A stretch of DNA of 64,000 bases from positions 5,146,001 through 5,210,000 of the forward strand of contig NZ_FMIB01000002.1 in assembly GCF_900091475.1 (NCBI RefSeq). The letters run 5' to 3'. The number at the start of each line of letters is the position of its first letter. Position 1 is the first letter of the stretch. Position numbers and translations under genes: made by a program. Source of the DNA: Micromonospora chersina (GTDB taxonomy: Bacteria; Actinomycetota; Actinomycetes; Mycobacteriales; Micromonosporaceae). Shown here one piece after another: positions 55,703 through 64,000 of the stretch. A model generated the notes under the pieces. That model was not told the DNA's origin and ran no database searches. It worked only from the letters and a program-made list of their open reading frames with translations.

Positions 55703-58267
55703 TCAGAAGGCGCAGGCCACGACGAGTTCGGTGGTGCGGTCGGGCAGCAGGTCGAGCTTGGCGATCCGGCCCGCCGCCCGCACGTCGTCGGCCACCAGCG
55801 TGAGCCGGTCGAGCAGGGCGGCCGGCCCGAGCGCCTCGGCCAGCGGAACGTCCGCCTTCATCGACAGCTTCCGCTCCGACTTGGCCCGGCGCACCTGGCC
55901 CAGCGCGTCGGCGGCCAGCCGCAGCAGCTCCGGGTCACCCGGCCCCTGCACCGCCCGGCCCACCTCGTACGTGGTGGGCCAGGTCGCCCGGTGCACCGAG
56001 CCGTACCGCCACCACGACCAGACCTCCTCGGTGACGAACGGCAGCACCGGAGCGAAGAGCCGCAACTGCACCGAGAGCGCGGTGGCCAGCGCCGCCCGGG
56101 CCGAGTCGGCCCCCGGCCCGGTGCCGTAGGCGCGCTCCTTCACCAACTCGATGTAGTCGTCGCAGAACCGCCAGAAGAACGCCTCCGTGGCCATCAGCGC
56201 GGCCGTGTGGTCGTAGCCGTCGAAGGCGGTGGTCGCGGTGGCGACCACGCCGGACAGTTCGGCGAGCATGGCGGTGTCCAGCGGCGCGGTCGCCGGGGCG
56301 CGCAGCGCGTCCGCGGCGCCCAGCCCGAGGGCGAACTTCGACGCGTTGAGCAGCTTGGTGGCGAGCCGGCGGCCCACCTTGATCTGTGCCGGGTCGAAGG
56401 CCAGGTCCATGCCGGGCTTGCCGCTGGCGGCCCAGTAGCGGACCGCGTCCGAACCGTGCTGCTCCAGCAGGCCCATCGGGGTGACCACGTTCCCCTTGGA
56501 CTTGGACATCTTCTTCCGGTCGGGGTCGAGGATCCAGCCGGAGAGCACGGTGTCCCGCCAGGGGAGCACACCCTGCTCCAGGTGCGCCCGGACCACCGAG
56601 GCGAAGAGCCAGGTGCGGATGATGTCGTGCCCCTGGGGGCGTAGGTCCATCGGGAACACCCGGCGGAACAGGTCCTCGTCGGTCTCCCAGCCGCCGACGA
56701 TCTGCGGGGTCAGCGACGAGGTGGCCCAGGTGTCCAGCACGTCCGGATCACCCACGAAGCCGCCCGGCACCCCGCGCTGCGCCTCCTCGTAGCCCGGCGG
56801 CGGCTCGCTCGACGGGTCGATCGGGAGCACCGATTCGTCCGGTGTGAGAGGCTGGGACCAGTCCGGCTCGCCAGCGTCGTCGAGCCGGTACCACACCGGC
56901 ACCGGCACGCCGAAGAAGCGCTGCCGACTGACCAGCCAGTCACCGGTCAGGCCGCCCACCCAGTGCTCGTAGCGGTGCCGCATGTGCTCCGGCGCCCAGC
57001 GCAGCTCGCGCCCCCGGGCCAGCAACTCCTCGCGCAGGCCGGCATCCCGGCCGCCGTTGCGCAGGTACCACTGCCGGGTGGACACGATCTCCAGCGGCCG
57101 GTCGCCGCGCTCGTAGAACTTCACCGGATGCGTGATCGGGCGCGGCTCGCCCACCAGGTCACCGGCATCGCCCAGCAGTTCGACCACCGTCCGCCGGGCG
57201 CCGTTCACGGTCTGCCCGGCCAGGGCCGCGTAGGGCTCGGCGGGCACGCCGGCCGGCGGCTCCGGCAGCAGCCGGCCGTCCCGGCCGATCACCACCCGGG
57301 TGTCCAGCCGCAGCTCCCGCCACCAGGTCACGTCGGTCAGGTCGCCGAACGTGCAGACCATCGCGATGCCGGTGCCCTTGGCCGGATCGGCCAGCGGATG
57401 CGCCCGCACCGGCACGTCGACCCCGAAGACCGGGCTGCGCACCGACGCGCCCACCAGGTCCGCGTAGCGCTCGTCGTCCGGGTGGCACACCAGCGCCACG
57501 CAGGCCGGCAGCAGCTCCGGCCGGGTGGTGTCGATCAGCACCTCGCGCCCGGCCGGGCCGTGGAAGCGCAGCCGGTGGTAGGCGCCCGGCCGCTCCCGGT
57601 CCTCCAGCTCGGCCTGGGCCACCGCCGTGGCGAACCCGACGTCCCAGAGCGTCGGCGCCTCGGCCTGGTACGCCTCACCCCGCGCCAGGTTGCGCAGGAA
57701 CGCCCGCTGGCTGGTCGCCCGGGCCGCCCGCCCGATCGTGGTGTAGGTGAGCGACCAGTCCACCGACAGCCCGAGCCGCCGCCACAGCGCCTCGAAGACC
57801 TTCTCGTCCTCCGCGGTGAGCACCTCGCACAGCTCGATGAAGTTGCGCCGGGAGATCGTCGTCGGGTCCTTCCGCGCCGCCTCGCTCACCGGCGCGGCCG
57901 GCGGCCGCCAGTCCGGGTCGTAGGGCAGGGCCGGGTCGGGGCGCACCCCGTAGACGTTCTGCACCCGCCGCTCGGTGGGCAGGCCGTTGTCGTCCCAGCC
58001 CATCGGGTAGAAGACCGTCCGGCCGCGCATCCGCTGGAACCGGGCCACCGTGTCGGTGTGCGTGTAGGAGAAGACGTGCCCCATGTGCAGCTCGCCCGAT
58101 ACGGTCGGCGGCGGCGTGTCGATCGCGTAGACCTCCGACCGCTCCTTGCCGCGGTCGAACGCGTACGTCCCGTCCTCCTGCCAGCGGCGCGCCCAGGTCT
58201 CCTCGATGCCGTCCAGGGTCGGACGCTCGGGGACGCCGGCGCGGGCCGTCCTCGCCGTGTCGGTCAT
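55703..58267 (-). CDS. valS: valyl-tRNA synthetase
   Basis: The 854-residue class I synthetase has HMGH at residues 61-64 (HIGH motif) and KMSKSKGNVVTP near residue 585 (KMSKS). The editing domain contains VLIDTTRPELLPACVALVCHPDDERY. WDDNGLPTERRVQNVYGV, and VVTP after the KMSKS loop, resemble the archaeal/rickettsial-type ValS more than the usual bacterial one. The C-terminus stops after the anticodon domain, without an evident long coiled-coil arm. ATG 58267 gives the expected N-terminus. Whether this genome has a second valS cannot be told here. Confidence 0.92.
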   Translation of the reverse strand: MTDTARTARAGVPERPTLDGIEETWARRWQEDGTYAFDRGKERSEVYAIDTPPPTVSGELHMGHVFSYTHTDTVARFQRMRGRTVFYPMGWDDNGLPTERRVQNVYGVRPDPALPYDPDWRPPAAPVSEAARKDPTTISRRNFIELCEVLTAEDEKVFEALWRRLGLSVDWSLTYTTIGRAARATSQRAFLRNLARGEAYQAEAPTLWDVGFATAVAQAELEDRERPGAYHRLRFHGPAGREVLIDTTRPELLPACVALVCHPDDERYADLVGASVRSPVFGVDVPVRAHPLADPAKGTGIAMVCTFGDLTDVTWWRELRLDTRVVIGRDGRLLPEPPAGVPAEPYAALAGQTVNGARRTVVELLGDAGDLVGEPRPITHPVKFYERGDRPLEIVSTRQWYLRNGGRDAGLREELLARGRELRWAPEHMRHRYEHWVGGLTGDWLVSRQRFFGVPVPVWYRLDDAGEPDWSQPLTPDESVLPIDPSSEPPPGYEEAQRGVPGGFVGDPDVLDTWATSSLTPQIVGGWETDEDLFRRVFPMDLRPQGHDIIRTWLFASVVRAHLEQGVLPWRDTVLSGWILDPDRKKMSKSKGNVVTPMGLLEQHGSDAVRYWAASGKPGMDLAFDPAQIKVGRRLATKLLNASKFALGLGAADALRAPATAPLDTAMLAELSGVVATATTAFDGYDHTAALMATEAFFWRFCDDYIELVKERAYGTGPGADSARAALATALSVQLRLFAPVLPFVTEEVWSWWRYGSVHRATWPTTYEVGRAVQGPGDPELLRLAADALGQVRRAKSERKLSMKADVPLAEALGPAALLDRLTLVADDVRAAGRIAKLDLLPDRTTELVVACAF

Positions 58268-58353
58268 CAGCCGATCGTAGGCAGCCGATCCGTGCCGCTC
58301 CACGCCTTTCGGCCTCGTGGCGGTATCCGGCGCGCCGCCATCATCGGGGCCGG

Positions 58354-60327
58354 TCAGATCAGAGAGTCGCGCCACTGGCGGTGCAGGGCGGCGTACCGGC
58401 CGCCGGCGGCCGCCAGTTCGGCCGGGGGCCCGTCCTCCACGATCCGGCCGCCGTCGAGGACCAGCACCCGATCCGCGATCTCCACGGTGGAGAGGCGGTG
58501 CGCGATCACCAACGCGGTGCGGTCCCGCAGGACGCTGTGCAGCGCCCGCTGCACCAGGCGCTCGGTCGGCACGTCCAGCGACGAGGTGGCCTCGTCGAGG
58601 ATGAGCACCCGCGGGTCGGCCAGGAACGCCCGGGCGAACGCGACGAGCTGTCGCTGCCCGGCGGAGAGCCGGCCGCCGCGCCGGTGCACGTCGGTGGCGT
58701 ACCCGTCGGGGAGCGCGGCGATGAAGTCGTGCGCGCCGATGGCCCGGGCGGCGGCCTCCACGGCGGCGTCGTCGGCGTCCGGCCGGCCGAACCGGATGTT
58801 CTCCGCGACCGAGCCGCTGAACAGGTGGTTCTCCTGGGTGACGAGCACCACCGCCCGGCGCAGTTCGGCGTCGGCCAGGTGCCGCAGGTCCACCCCGTCC
58901 AGGCTGACCGTGCCGGACGCCGGGTCGTGGAACCGGGCCAGGAGCTTGGCGATGGTGGACTTGCCGGCGCCGGTCGGCCCGATCAGCGCGACGGTCTGCC
59001 CGGCCGGCACGGTCAGCTCCAGCCCGGACAGGATCGGCGCCTCCGGCCGGTAGCCGAAGTGGACCCGGCGGAACACCACGGCGCCCCGCCCCGGCCCGGC
59101 GGGCAGCGGCACGGGCCGCGCCGGCTCGGCCACCGCCGGCCGCTCGTCGAGCACCCCGGCCAGCTTCTCCAGCGCGGCGGTGGCCGACTGCAACGCGTTG
59201 TAGAACTGGCTCAGCTCCTCCATGGGCTCGAAGAACCGGCGCAGGTAGAGCAGGAACGCGGCGAGCACACCGACCTCGGTGCGCCCGCCCAGCACCCGCC
59301 AGCCGCCGTAGCCGAGCACCGCCGCGGCGGTCAGGTTGCCGATCAGCCGGATGCCCGGCGAGTAGACCGCGATGAGCCGGAACGCGTGCAGGCTGGCCTG
59401 CCGGTAGTCGTCGTTCACCGCCGCGAAGATGCGCTGGTTGCGGGGCTCCCGCCGGTAGGCCTGCACCGCCCGGATCCCGCGCAGCGACTCGACGAAGTGC
59501 ACGATGACCAGCGCCACGGCCTCCCGGGTCCGCCGGTACGCCCCGGCGGAGGCGCGGGCGAACCAGCGGGACAGCGCGAACAGGAACGGGAAGGCGAGCA
59601 GGGTGACGGCGGCCAGCGGCAGGTCGAGCCAGAGCAGGATGCCCGCCACCGACAGCACCGACAGGGCGGCCATCACCAGCTTGTCGATCCCACCGTCGAC
59701 AAGCTCGGCGATCGAGTCCAGGTCGCTGGTCAGGCGGGACACCATCCGGCCCGAGGTGTAGCGCTCGTGGAAGCCGACGTCGAGGTGGAGGAAGTGGCCG
59801 TACACCCGCTGGCGGAGGTCGACCAGGACGGCCTGGCCGATCCGGGCGGCGAGGGCGAGGAAGGCGCGCCGGGTGGCGTACTCGGTGCCGGTGGCGACGA
59901 TGAAGGCGGCGGCGACGGCGACCAGCGGGCCGGGGTCGCCGGCCCGCAGCGGTCCGATGCCCCGGTCGATACCGAGCATCACCAGGTACGGGCCGGCCAT
60001 CGCGGCGGCGTTCTGGGCCAGCAGCAGCGACACCGCCAGGCCGAGCCGCGCGCGGTGCGGGCGGAGCAGCTCGCGGAGCAGGGCCCGGCTGCGGGCCCGG
60101 AGCCGCGCCACCGCCTCGGGCGACGAGTCCTCGGCCCGGCTGCGGTCGGCGTCGGGGTCGACGGCCCGCCCCCGCCACCGGGCCAGGTCGGGGTCGGGGT
60201 CACCGCGCTGCCGGGCCGGGTCCGGCTCGCCGCGCTCGCGGGACGGGTCGGGGCCGTCGCGCTGCCCGGACGGGTCGGCGTCGGGGTCGCCGCGCTGTCG
60301 GGGCACGCGGGGGGCGGACCCGCTCAC
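58354..60327 (-). CDS. ABC exporter half-transporter (TMD-NBD), subunit 2
   Basis: The 657-residue protein has a charged N-terminal stretch of about 75 residues with Asp/Pro/Arg repeats (RQRGDPDADP and variants). Six membrane helices follow, with the exporter motif GRMVSRLTSDLDSI. The nucleotide-binding domain has Walker A GPTGAGKST, Q-loop VTQENHLFSGSV, signature LSAGQRQL, Walker B VLILDEATSSLD and H-loop IAHRLSTV. Its Walker B glutamate is intact. GTG start overlaps the upstream half-transporter stop (GTGA), so the two make a heterodimer of the multidrug/lipid type. Confidence 0.9.
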   Translation of the reverse strand: MSGSAPRVPRQRGDPDADPSGQRDGPDPSRERGEPDPARQRGDPDPDLARWRGRAVDPDADRSRAEDSSPEAVARLRARSRALLRELLRPHRARLGLAVSLLLAQNAAAMAGPYLVMLGIDRGIGPLRAGDPGPLVAVAAAFIVATGTEYATRRAFLALAARIGQAVLVDLRQRVYGHFLHLDVGFHERYTSGRMVSRLTSDLDSIAELVDGGIDKLVMAALSVLSVAGILLWLDLPLAAVTLLAFPFLFALSRWFARASAGAYRRTREAVALVIVHFVESLRGIRAVQAYRREPRNQRIFAAVNDDYRQASLHAFRLIAVYSPGIRLIGNLTAAAVLGYGGWRVLGGRTEVGVLAAFLLYLRRFFEPMEELSQFYNALQSATAALEKLAGVLDERPAVAEPARPVPLPAGPGRGAVVFRRVHFGYRPEAPILSGLELTVPAGQTVALIGPTGAGKSTIAKLLARFHDPASGTVSLDGVDLRHLADAELRRAVVLVTQENHLFSGSVAENIRFGRPDADDAAVEAAARAIGAHDFIAALPDGYATDVHRRGGRLSAGQRQLVAFARAFLADPRVLILDEATSSLDVPTERLVQRALHSVLRDRTALVIAHRLSTVEIADRVLVLDGGRIVEDGPPAELAAAGGRYAALHRQWRDSLI

Positions 60328-62138
60328 GAGCGCACCAGGCCGACGCCGTCCGCCCACCGTTCCGGCTCGGCGGAGAGCACCGCCCGGTAGGCCGGCACCC
60401 CGGCCAGCAGCTCCGAGTGGGTGCCGACGGCGACGATCCGGCCGCCGTCGAGCAGCGCCACCCGGTCGGCGAGAGCCACCGTGGACGGCCGGTGCACCAC
60501 GAGCAGCGCGGTGGTGTCCCGCAGCACCCGGCGCAGGGCCGCCTCGACCAGCGCCTCGGTGTGCACGTCGAGCGCGGACAGCGGGTCGTCGAGCACGAGC
60601 AGCGCGGGCCGGCCGAGCACCGCGCGGGCCAGCGCGAGCCGCTGCCGCTGCCCGCCGGACAGGGAGAGCCCCTGCTCGCCGACCCGGGTGGCCAGCCCCC
60701 ACGGCAGGTCGTACGCGAACTCCGCCTGGGCCAGCGCGAGCGCGGCCCGGACCTCCTCCTCGCCGGCGTCCGGCCGGCCCAGCGTCAGGTTCTCCCACAC
60801 CGACATGGAGAACAGGGTCGGTTCCTCGAAGGCCACCCCGACCAGCCGGCGCAGCGAGTCGAGCCGCAGGTCGCGCAGGTCGTGCCCGTCCAGGGTGATC
60901 CGGCCGCCGGTCACCTCGTGCAGCCGGGGGACCAGGGACAGCAGGGTGCTCTTGCCGCAGCCGGTCGCCCCCACCAGGGCCAGCGTCTCGCCCGGCTCAA
61001 CGGTCAGTTCCACCTCGCGCAGCACCGGCGCCGGGCTGCCGGGGTAGCGGAAGCTCACCCGCTCGAAGCGGAGCCGGCCGCGCACGTCGGCCCGGCCCAC
61101 GGCGCGGGCGTGCGGGGCGTCCACGATGCTGGGCGGGGTGTCCAGCACCTCCTGGATCCGGTCGGCGGCGGTCGCCGCCTCCTGCCCGTTCGCGATGATC
61201 CAGCCGAGCGACTGCACCGGCCAGATCAGCATGAGCTGCAGGCTGACGAAGGCCACCAGCTCGCCGATGGTGAGCCCGCCCCCGGCCACGGCGGCGGCGC
61301 CGGCCACCAGCACCACTCCGAGGGTCAGGTTGGGCACCAGGTCGAACAGCGCGGAGGTGCGGGCCAGCAGCCGGGCCTTGCCGATCCCGGTGTCGTGCAG
61401 CCGGCGGGCGCCGGTGGCGAAGCGGGCGGCCAGTTCCGGCCCCCGTCCGTACGCCCGCGTGGTGCGCAGACCCTGCGCGGTCTCCTCCACGAGCGTGGCC
61501 ACGTCGCCCTGCTGGTCCTGCATCCGGCGGGACGCCGCGTGGTAGTGCCGGGCGAACCGCCGGCTGATCAGGAACAGCGGGACCGCGCTGGCGGCCACCA
61601 GCAGGCCGAGCCACGGGTGCAGCCGGATCAGCAGCACCACCACGGCGGCGTAGGTGATCAGGTTGAGCACCAGGAAGAGCAGGCCGAAGGAGAGGAACCG
61701 GCGGATCACCGAGAGGTCGCTGGTGATCCGGGAGAGCAGCTGGCCGGACTGCCACCGGTCGTGGAAGCCGGCCGGCAGGCGTTGCAGGTGGGCGTAGATG
61801 TCGGCCCGGATGGCCGCCTCCATGCCGACCGAGGAGGAGGACTGGGTCCACCGCCGGATGAAGATCAGCACCGCCTCGGCCAGGCCGAGCAGCAGGGCCA
61901 GGGCGCCGAGCCGGAGCAGCCCGGCCACGTCGTGCCGGGCCACCGGCCCGTCCACCACCCGCTGCACCACGAGGGGCACGGCAAGGCTCGCCGCCGTGGC
62001 GGCCAGCGCGGCCAGCAGCAGCCACGCGAACTCCGCCGCGTGCGGGCGGAGGTAGGCACGCAGTCGCCAGAGGTTGTGCAGCGGGTGGGGACGGGCGCCG
62101 TGACACGCCGCGGGGTTGCCGTCGCTCTGCGCAGGCAC
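60324..62138 (-). CDS. ABC exporter half-transporter (TMD-NBD), subunit 1
   Basis: The 604-residue protein has six membrane helices, SGQLLSRITSDLSVIRRFL, Walker A GATGCGKST, Q-loop VAFEEPTLFSMSV and signature LSGGQRQRLALARA. Walker B is LLVLDDPLSALD, so the catalytic Glu after Walker B is Asp. The H-loop is VVHRPSTV. In heterodimeric exporters one site is often degenerate in this way, and the partner at 58354 keeps the Glu. GTG start with TACCGT 6 bases upstream, a leaderless arrangement. Confidence 0.9.
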   Translation of the reverse strand: MPAQSDGNPAACHGARPHPLHNLWRLRAYLRPHAAEFAWLLLAALAATAASLAVPLVVQRVVDGPVARHDVAGLLRLGALALLLGLAEAVLIFIRRWTQSSSSVGMEAAIRADIYAHLQRLPAGFHDRWQSGQLLSRITSDLSVIRRFLSFGLLFLVLNLITYAAVVVLLIRLHPWLGLLVAASAVPLFLISRRFARHYHAASRRMQDQQGDVATLVEETAQGLRTTRAYGRGPELAARFATGARRLHDTGIGKARLLARTSALFDLVPNLTLGVVLVAGAAAVAGGGLTIGELVAFVSLQLMLIWPVQSLGWIIANGQEAATAADRIQEVLDTPPSIVDAPHARAVGRADVRGRLRFERVSFRYPGSPAPVLREVELTVEPGETLALVGATGCGKSTLLSLVPRLHEVTGGRITLDGHDLRDLRLDSLRRLVGVAFEEPTLFSMSVWENLTLGRPDAGEEEVRAALALAQAEFAYDLPWGLATRVGEQGLSLSGGQRQRLALARAVLGRPALLVLDDPLSALDVHTEALVEAALRRVLRDTTALLVVHRPSTVALADRVALLDGGRIVAVGTHSELLAGVPAYRAVLSAEPERWADGVGLVRS

Positions 62139-62144
62139 TACCCG

Positions 62145-62150
62145 ACGGTA
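62145..62150 (-). promoter_or_regulatory. -10 element of the heterodimeric ABC exporter operon
   Basis: TACCGT on the minus strand, 6 bases before the GTG at 62138, indicates a leaderless transcript. Confidence 0.45.
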
Positions 62151-62175
62151 GCGGCACCGGGCGACAGTCTGGCTG

Positions 62176-62688
62176 TCAGCTAGCCGTCACGCGTCCCTCA
62201 TGCCCGAGAAGCCACTTCTTCACGTCCAGACCCCAGCGGTAGCCGCCGAGCGTGCCGTCGGTGCGCAGCACCCGGTGGCAGGGCACGAAGAGCGCGGCGG
62301 CGTTGCGGGCGCAGGCCGCCGCGGCGGCGCGGACCGCGGCCGGCCGACCGGCCAGCGCGGCGAAACCGGTGTACGTCACCGGGTCGCCCGGCTTGACGTC
62401 GCGCAGCACCTGCCAGGCGTGCCCCATGAATGCGCCGCCGGTGCGCTGCTCGACCGGGACCGTGTCGATCGCGGCCAGGTCCCCGGCCAGGTAGGCGCGC
62501 ACGGCGGCGGTCACCGGCCCGAGGTCGGCCCGCTCGCGCAGCGCGCCGCGCAGTCCGGGGTGGACCAGGGGCACGAGGGAGGCCGGGTCGGCGGTGAAGC
62601 CGGCGGCGCGTACCGCCCCGTCGGGTCCGGCCAGCACGCTGAGCGGGCCGGCGGGGGTGTCGATGACGGTGCTGTCCAGTGTGGTCAT
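62176..62688 (-). CDS. ogt: methylated-DNA--protein-cysteine methyltransferase
   Basis: The 170-residue suicide repair protein takes methyl groups from O6-methylguanine. The acceptor is Cys137 in LFVPCHRVLRTDGTLGGYRW, and a helix-turn-helix region holds DPVTYTGFAALAGRP and VRAAAAACARN. The ATG overlaps the stop of the ada-alkA gene by four bases, so both are made from one message and form an adaptive-response operon. Confidence 0.95.
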   Translation of the reverse strand: MTTLDSTVIDTPAGPLSVLAGPDGAVRAAGFTADPASLVPLVHPGLRGALRERADLGPVTAAVRAYLAGDLAAIDTVPVEQRTGGAFMGHAWQVLRDVKPGDPVTYTGFAALAGRPAAVRAAAAACARNAAALFVPCHRVLRTDGTLGGYRWGLDVKKWLLGHEGRVTAS

Positions 62689-64000
62689 GCCGCTCTCCAG
62701 AGTCGGATCACCGCGTACGACCGCCAGGGGCGCCAGCGGTCCGCGTACGCGTTCAGGGTCTTCGGGTCGTCGGGCAGGCCGAGCGCGGCGGCGCCCCGGC
62801 GTACGCCCAGGTCGGTGGGGAGGAGGACGTCGGGGTCGCCGAGCGCGCGCATGGCCACGTAGCCCGCGGTCCACGGCCCGACGCCGGGCAGCGCGGTCAG
62901 CCGCCGCACCGCTTCCTCCCGGTCCCCGCCCGGGGCGAGGTCCAGCGAGCCGTCGGCGACGGCCCGGGCCACCGCCCGGATCGTCTCCCGCCGTGCCGCC
63001 GGCATCCGGAAGGCCGTGTCCCCCGCGGAGAGCACCTCCTCCGCGGTCGGGAACGCCCGCAACCCCCACGGTCGATCATGAGGTTCGCCGCCGTTCTGGA
63101 GATCGACCTCGCCGCCAACCTCATGATCGACGGTCGGGGTGGTGGTGGCCGCCAGGAGGTGGGTCAGGGTTGTTCTCGCCGAGCGGAGGGAGATCTGCTG
63201 GGTCGTTATCGCGCGGACGGCCATTTCGAAGCCGTCCACGGCGTGCGGGAGGCGGACGCCCGGTTCGGCCTCCACGGCGGACGCCAGGGTGGGGTCCGCC
63301 GCCAGGGTGGCGTCGACCGCGACCGGGTCGGCGTCCAGGTCGAGCAGGCGGCGGCAGCGGGCCACCGCCGGGGCCAGGTCGCGCATGTCGGCCAGCCGCA
63401 GGGTCGCGGCCACGTGCCCGTCGGCCGGGGTCAGCGACACCGTGCCGGGCCCGTGCGGCAGGCGCAACCCCCGGTGGTACGCCCCGTCGCGCACCTCCTC
63501 GACGCCGGGCAACGCGCGCAGCGCCAGGAAGTCCAGCAGCGCTCCCGCGTGCAACGGCGGCCGGTACGCCAGCCGCAGCGTGATGGTGCCCGCCCCGCCG
63601 ACCGCCCGCCGCCCGCCCCGGCTGACCCGCAGCTCGGACGGGGTGGCCCCGTACACCTCGCGGACGGTGTCGTTGAACTGCCGGACGCTGCCGAACCCGG
63701 CGGCGAACGCCACTTCGGCCAGCCCGAGCCCGGTCGTCTCGATGAGGATGCGCGCCGTCTGCGCGCGCTGCGCGCGGGCCAGCGCCAGCGGCCCCGCGCC
63801 CAGTTCGGCCCGGAGCATCCGGTGCAGGTGCCGCTCGGTGTAGCCGAGCCGCGCCGCCAGCCCCGGCACGCCGTCCCGGTCCACCACGCCGTCGGCGATC
63901 AGCCGCATCGCCCGCCCGACCACATCGGCCCGGACGTCCCACTGCGGCGAGCCCGGGGCGGCGTCGGGGCGGCAGCGGCGGCAGGCCCGCAGCCCGGCGC
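62685..64000 (-). CDS. Ada-type regulator/AlkA DNA glycosylase fusion (5' end outside window)
   Basis: The frame runs open through the window edge; an internal GTG at 63923 is not the start. Bases just upstream of it encode ACRRCRPDAAPGSPQW, the end of the Ada zinc domain that takes methyl from phosphotriesters. An AraC-type HTH follows (LAARLGYTERHLHRMLRAEL, FGSVRQFNDTVREVYGATPS). Then come the AlkA N-terminal domain and an HhH-GPD glycosylase with LPGVGPWTAGYVAMRALGDP and catalytic Asp in LLPTDLGV. It should both sense alkylation and excise alkylated bases. A palindromic repeat is inserted in frame between the two AlkA subdomain elements (63073-63131). Confidence 0.92.
   Translation of the reverse strand, partial: AGLRACRRCRPDAAPGSPQWDVRADVVGRAMRLIADGVVDRDGVPGLAARLGYTERHLHRMLRAELGAGPLALARAQRAQTARILIETTGLGLAEVAFAAGFGSVRQFNDTVREVYGATPSELRVSRGGRRAVGGAGTITLRLAYRPPLHAGALLDFLALRALPGVEEVRDGAYHRGLRLPHGPGTVSLTPADGHVAATLRLADMRDLAPAVARCRRLLDLDADPVAVDATLAADPTLASAVEAEPGVRLPHAVDGFEMAVRAITTQQISLRSARTTLTHLLAATTTPTVDHEVGGEVDLQNGGEPHDRPWGLRAFPTAEEVLSAGDTAFRMPAARRETIRAVARAVADGSLDLAPGGDREEAVRRLTALPGVGPWTAGYVAMRALGDPDVLLPTDLGVRRGAAALGLPDDPKTLNAYADRWRPWRSYAVIRLWRAA
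63073..63131. repeat. palindromic dispersed repeat, copy 3, inside the ada-alkA coding sequence
   Basis: Left CGATCATGAGGTTCGCCG (from 63073) and right GCCGCCAACCTCATGATCG (63111-63129) form an inverted repeat with a few mismatches; the outer bases GGTCGATC/GATCGACGGTC extend it. The outer arms match copies 1 and 2 (GATCATGA...TCATGATC), while the inner bases diverge. It adds about 20 codons (TVDHEVGGEVDLQNGGEPHD) without breaking the frame. Confidence 0.8.

Noticed and set aside
60180..60310. GACCCCGACxxxG-type repeats at the start of the second exporter gene as a separate repeat element
   Set aside because: They encode the charged RQRGDPD-like head in frame and look like simple low-complexity coding expansion.

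Overview
The window is a 64-kb chromosomal segment of a very GC-rich actinomycete. High-GC third codon positions, many GTG starts, TANNNT -10 boxes lying 6-9 bases before start codons, several PspC-domain membrane proteins and the overall gene content fit Micromonosporaceae (a Micromonospora-like organism). That placement is inference from sequence character, not from a database search. There is no phage, plasmid, CRISPR array, rRNA or tRNA gene, and no obvious antibiotic cluster. Most genes are core metabolism, transport and envelope functions.

Layout. 1-6.4 kb: the tail of a GMC (cholesterol-oxidase-like) flavoenzyme, guaA, a small PspC protein, two adjacent double-Nudix hydrolases and phosphatidylserine synthase. 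6.4-13.2 kb: convergent phosphatidylserine decarboxylase fused to a methyltransferase-like domain, then an envelope-stress-like block (PspC/LiaF-type protein divergent from a PspC-histidine kinase and NarL-type regulator) and a PIG-L deacetylase. 13.6-19.5 kb: a complete oligopeptide ABC operon (SBP, two permeases, two ATPases). 19.5-20.1 kb: chorismate mutase behind a short Phe/Tyr-rich leader peptide and an intrinsic terminator, a textbook attenuator layout. 20.1-33.5 kb: UvrD/PcrA helicase, two M23 peptidases, a stand-alone B12-binding subunit, sucCD, small membrane proteins, a DUF6350-type membrane protein and purNH.

33.6-42.9 kb: a secreted beta-propeller protein with a small secreted neighbour, then a second complete oligopeptide ABC operon in the opposite orientation. 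43.3-47.5 kb: folD, mdh, a metallo-beta-lactamase-fold protein and NADP-isocitrate dehydrogenase; with sucCD these supply three TCA-cycle steps. 47.8-55.6 kb: galT with a DeoR regulator, an APS kinase carrying a degenerate ATP-sulfurylase domain, a DM13 protein, and a four-gene ABC-2 exporter operon. 55.7-64 kb: valyl-tRNA synthetase, a heterodimeric ABC exporter, and a DNA alkylation repair pair (ogt, and an Ada/AlkA fusion running off the window end).

Three copies of a palindromic repeat built around GATCATGAaGTT...AACttCATGATC are scattered through the window. One sits just before a Nudix start, one supplies the stop codon of the metallo-hydrolase, and one lies in frame inside the ada-alkA coding sequence. 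Strong GC hairpins mark most operon ends, and both oligopeptide operons also carry one between the binding-protein gene and the first permease gene.
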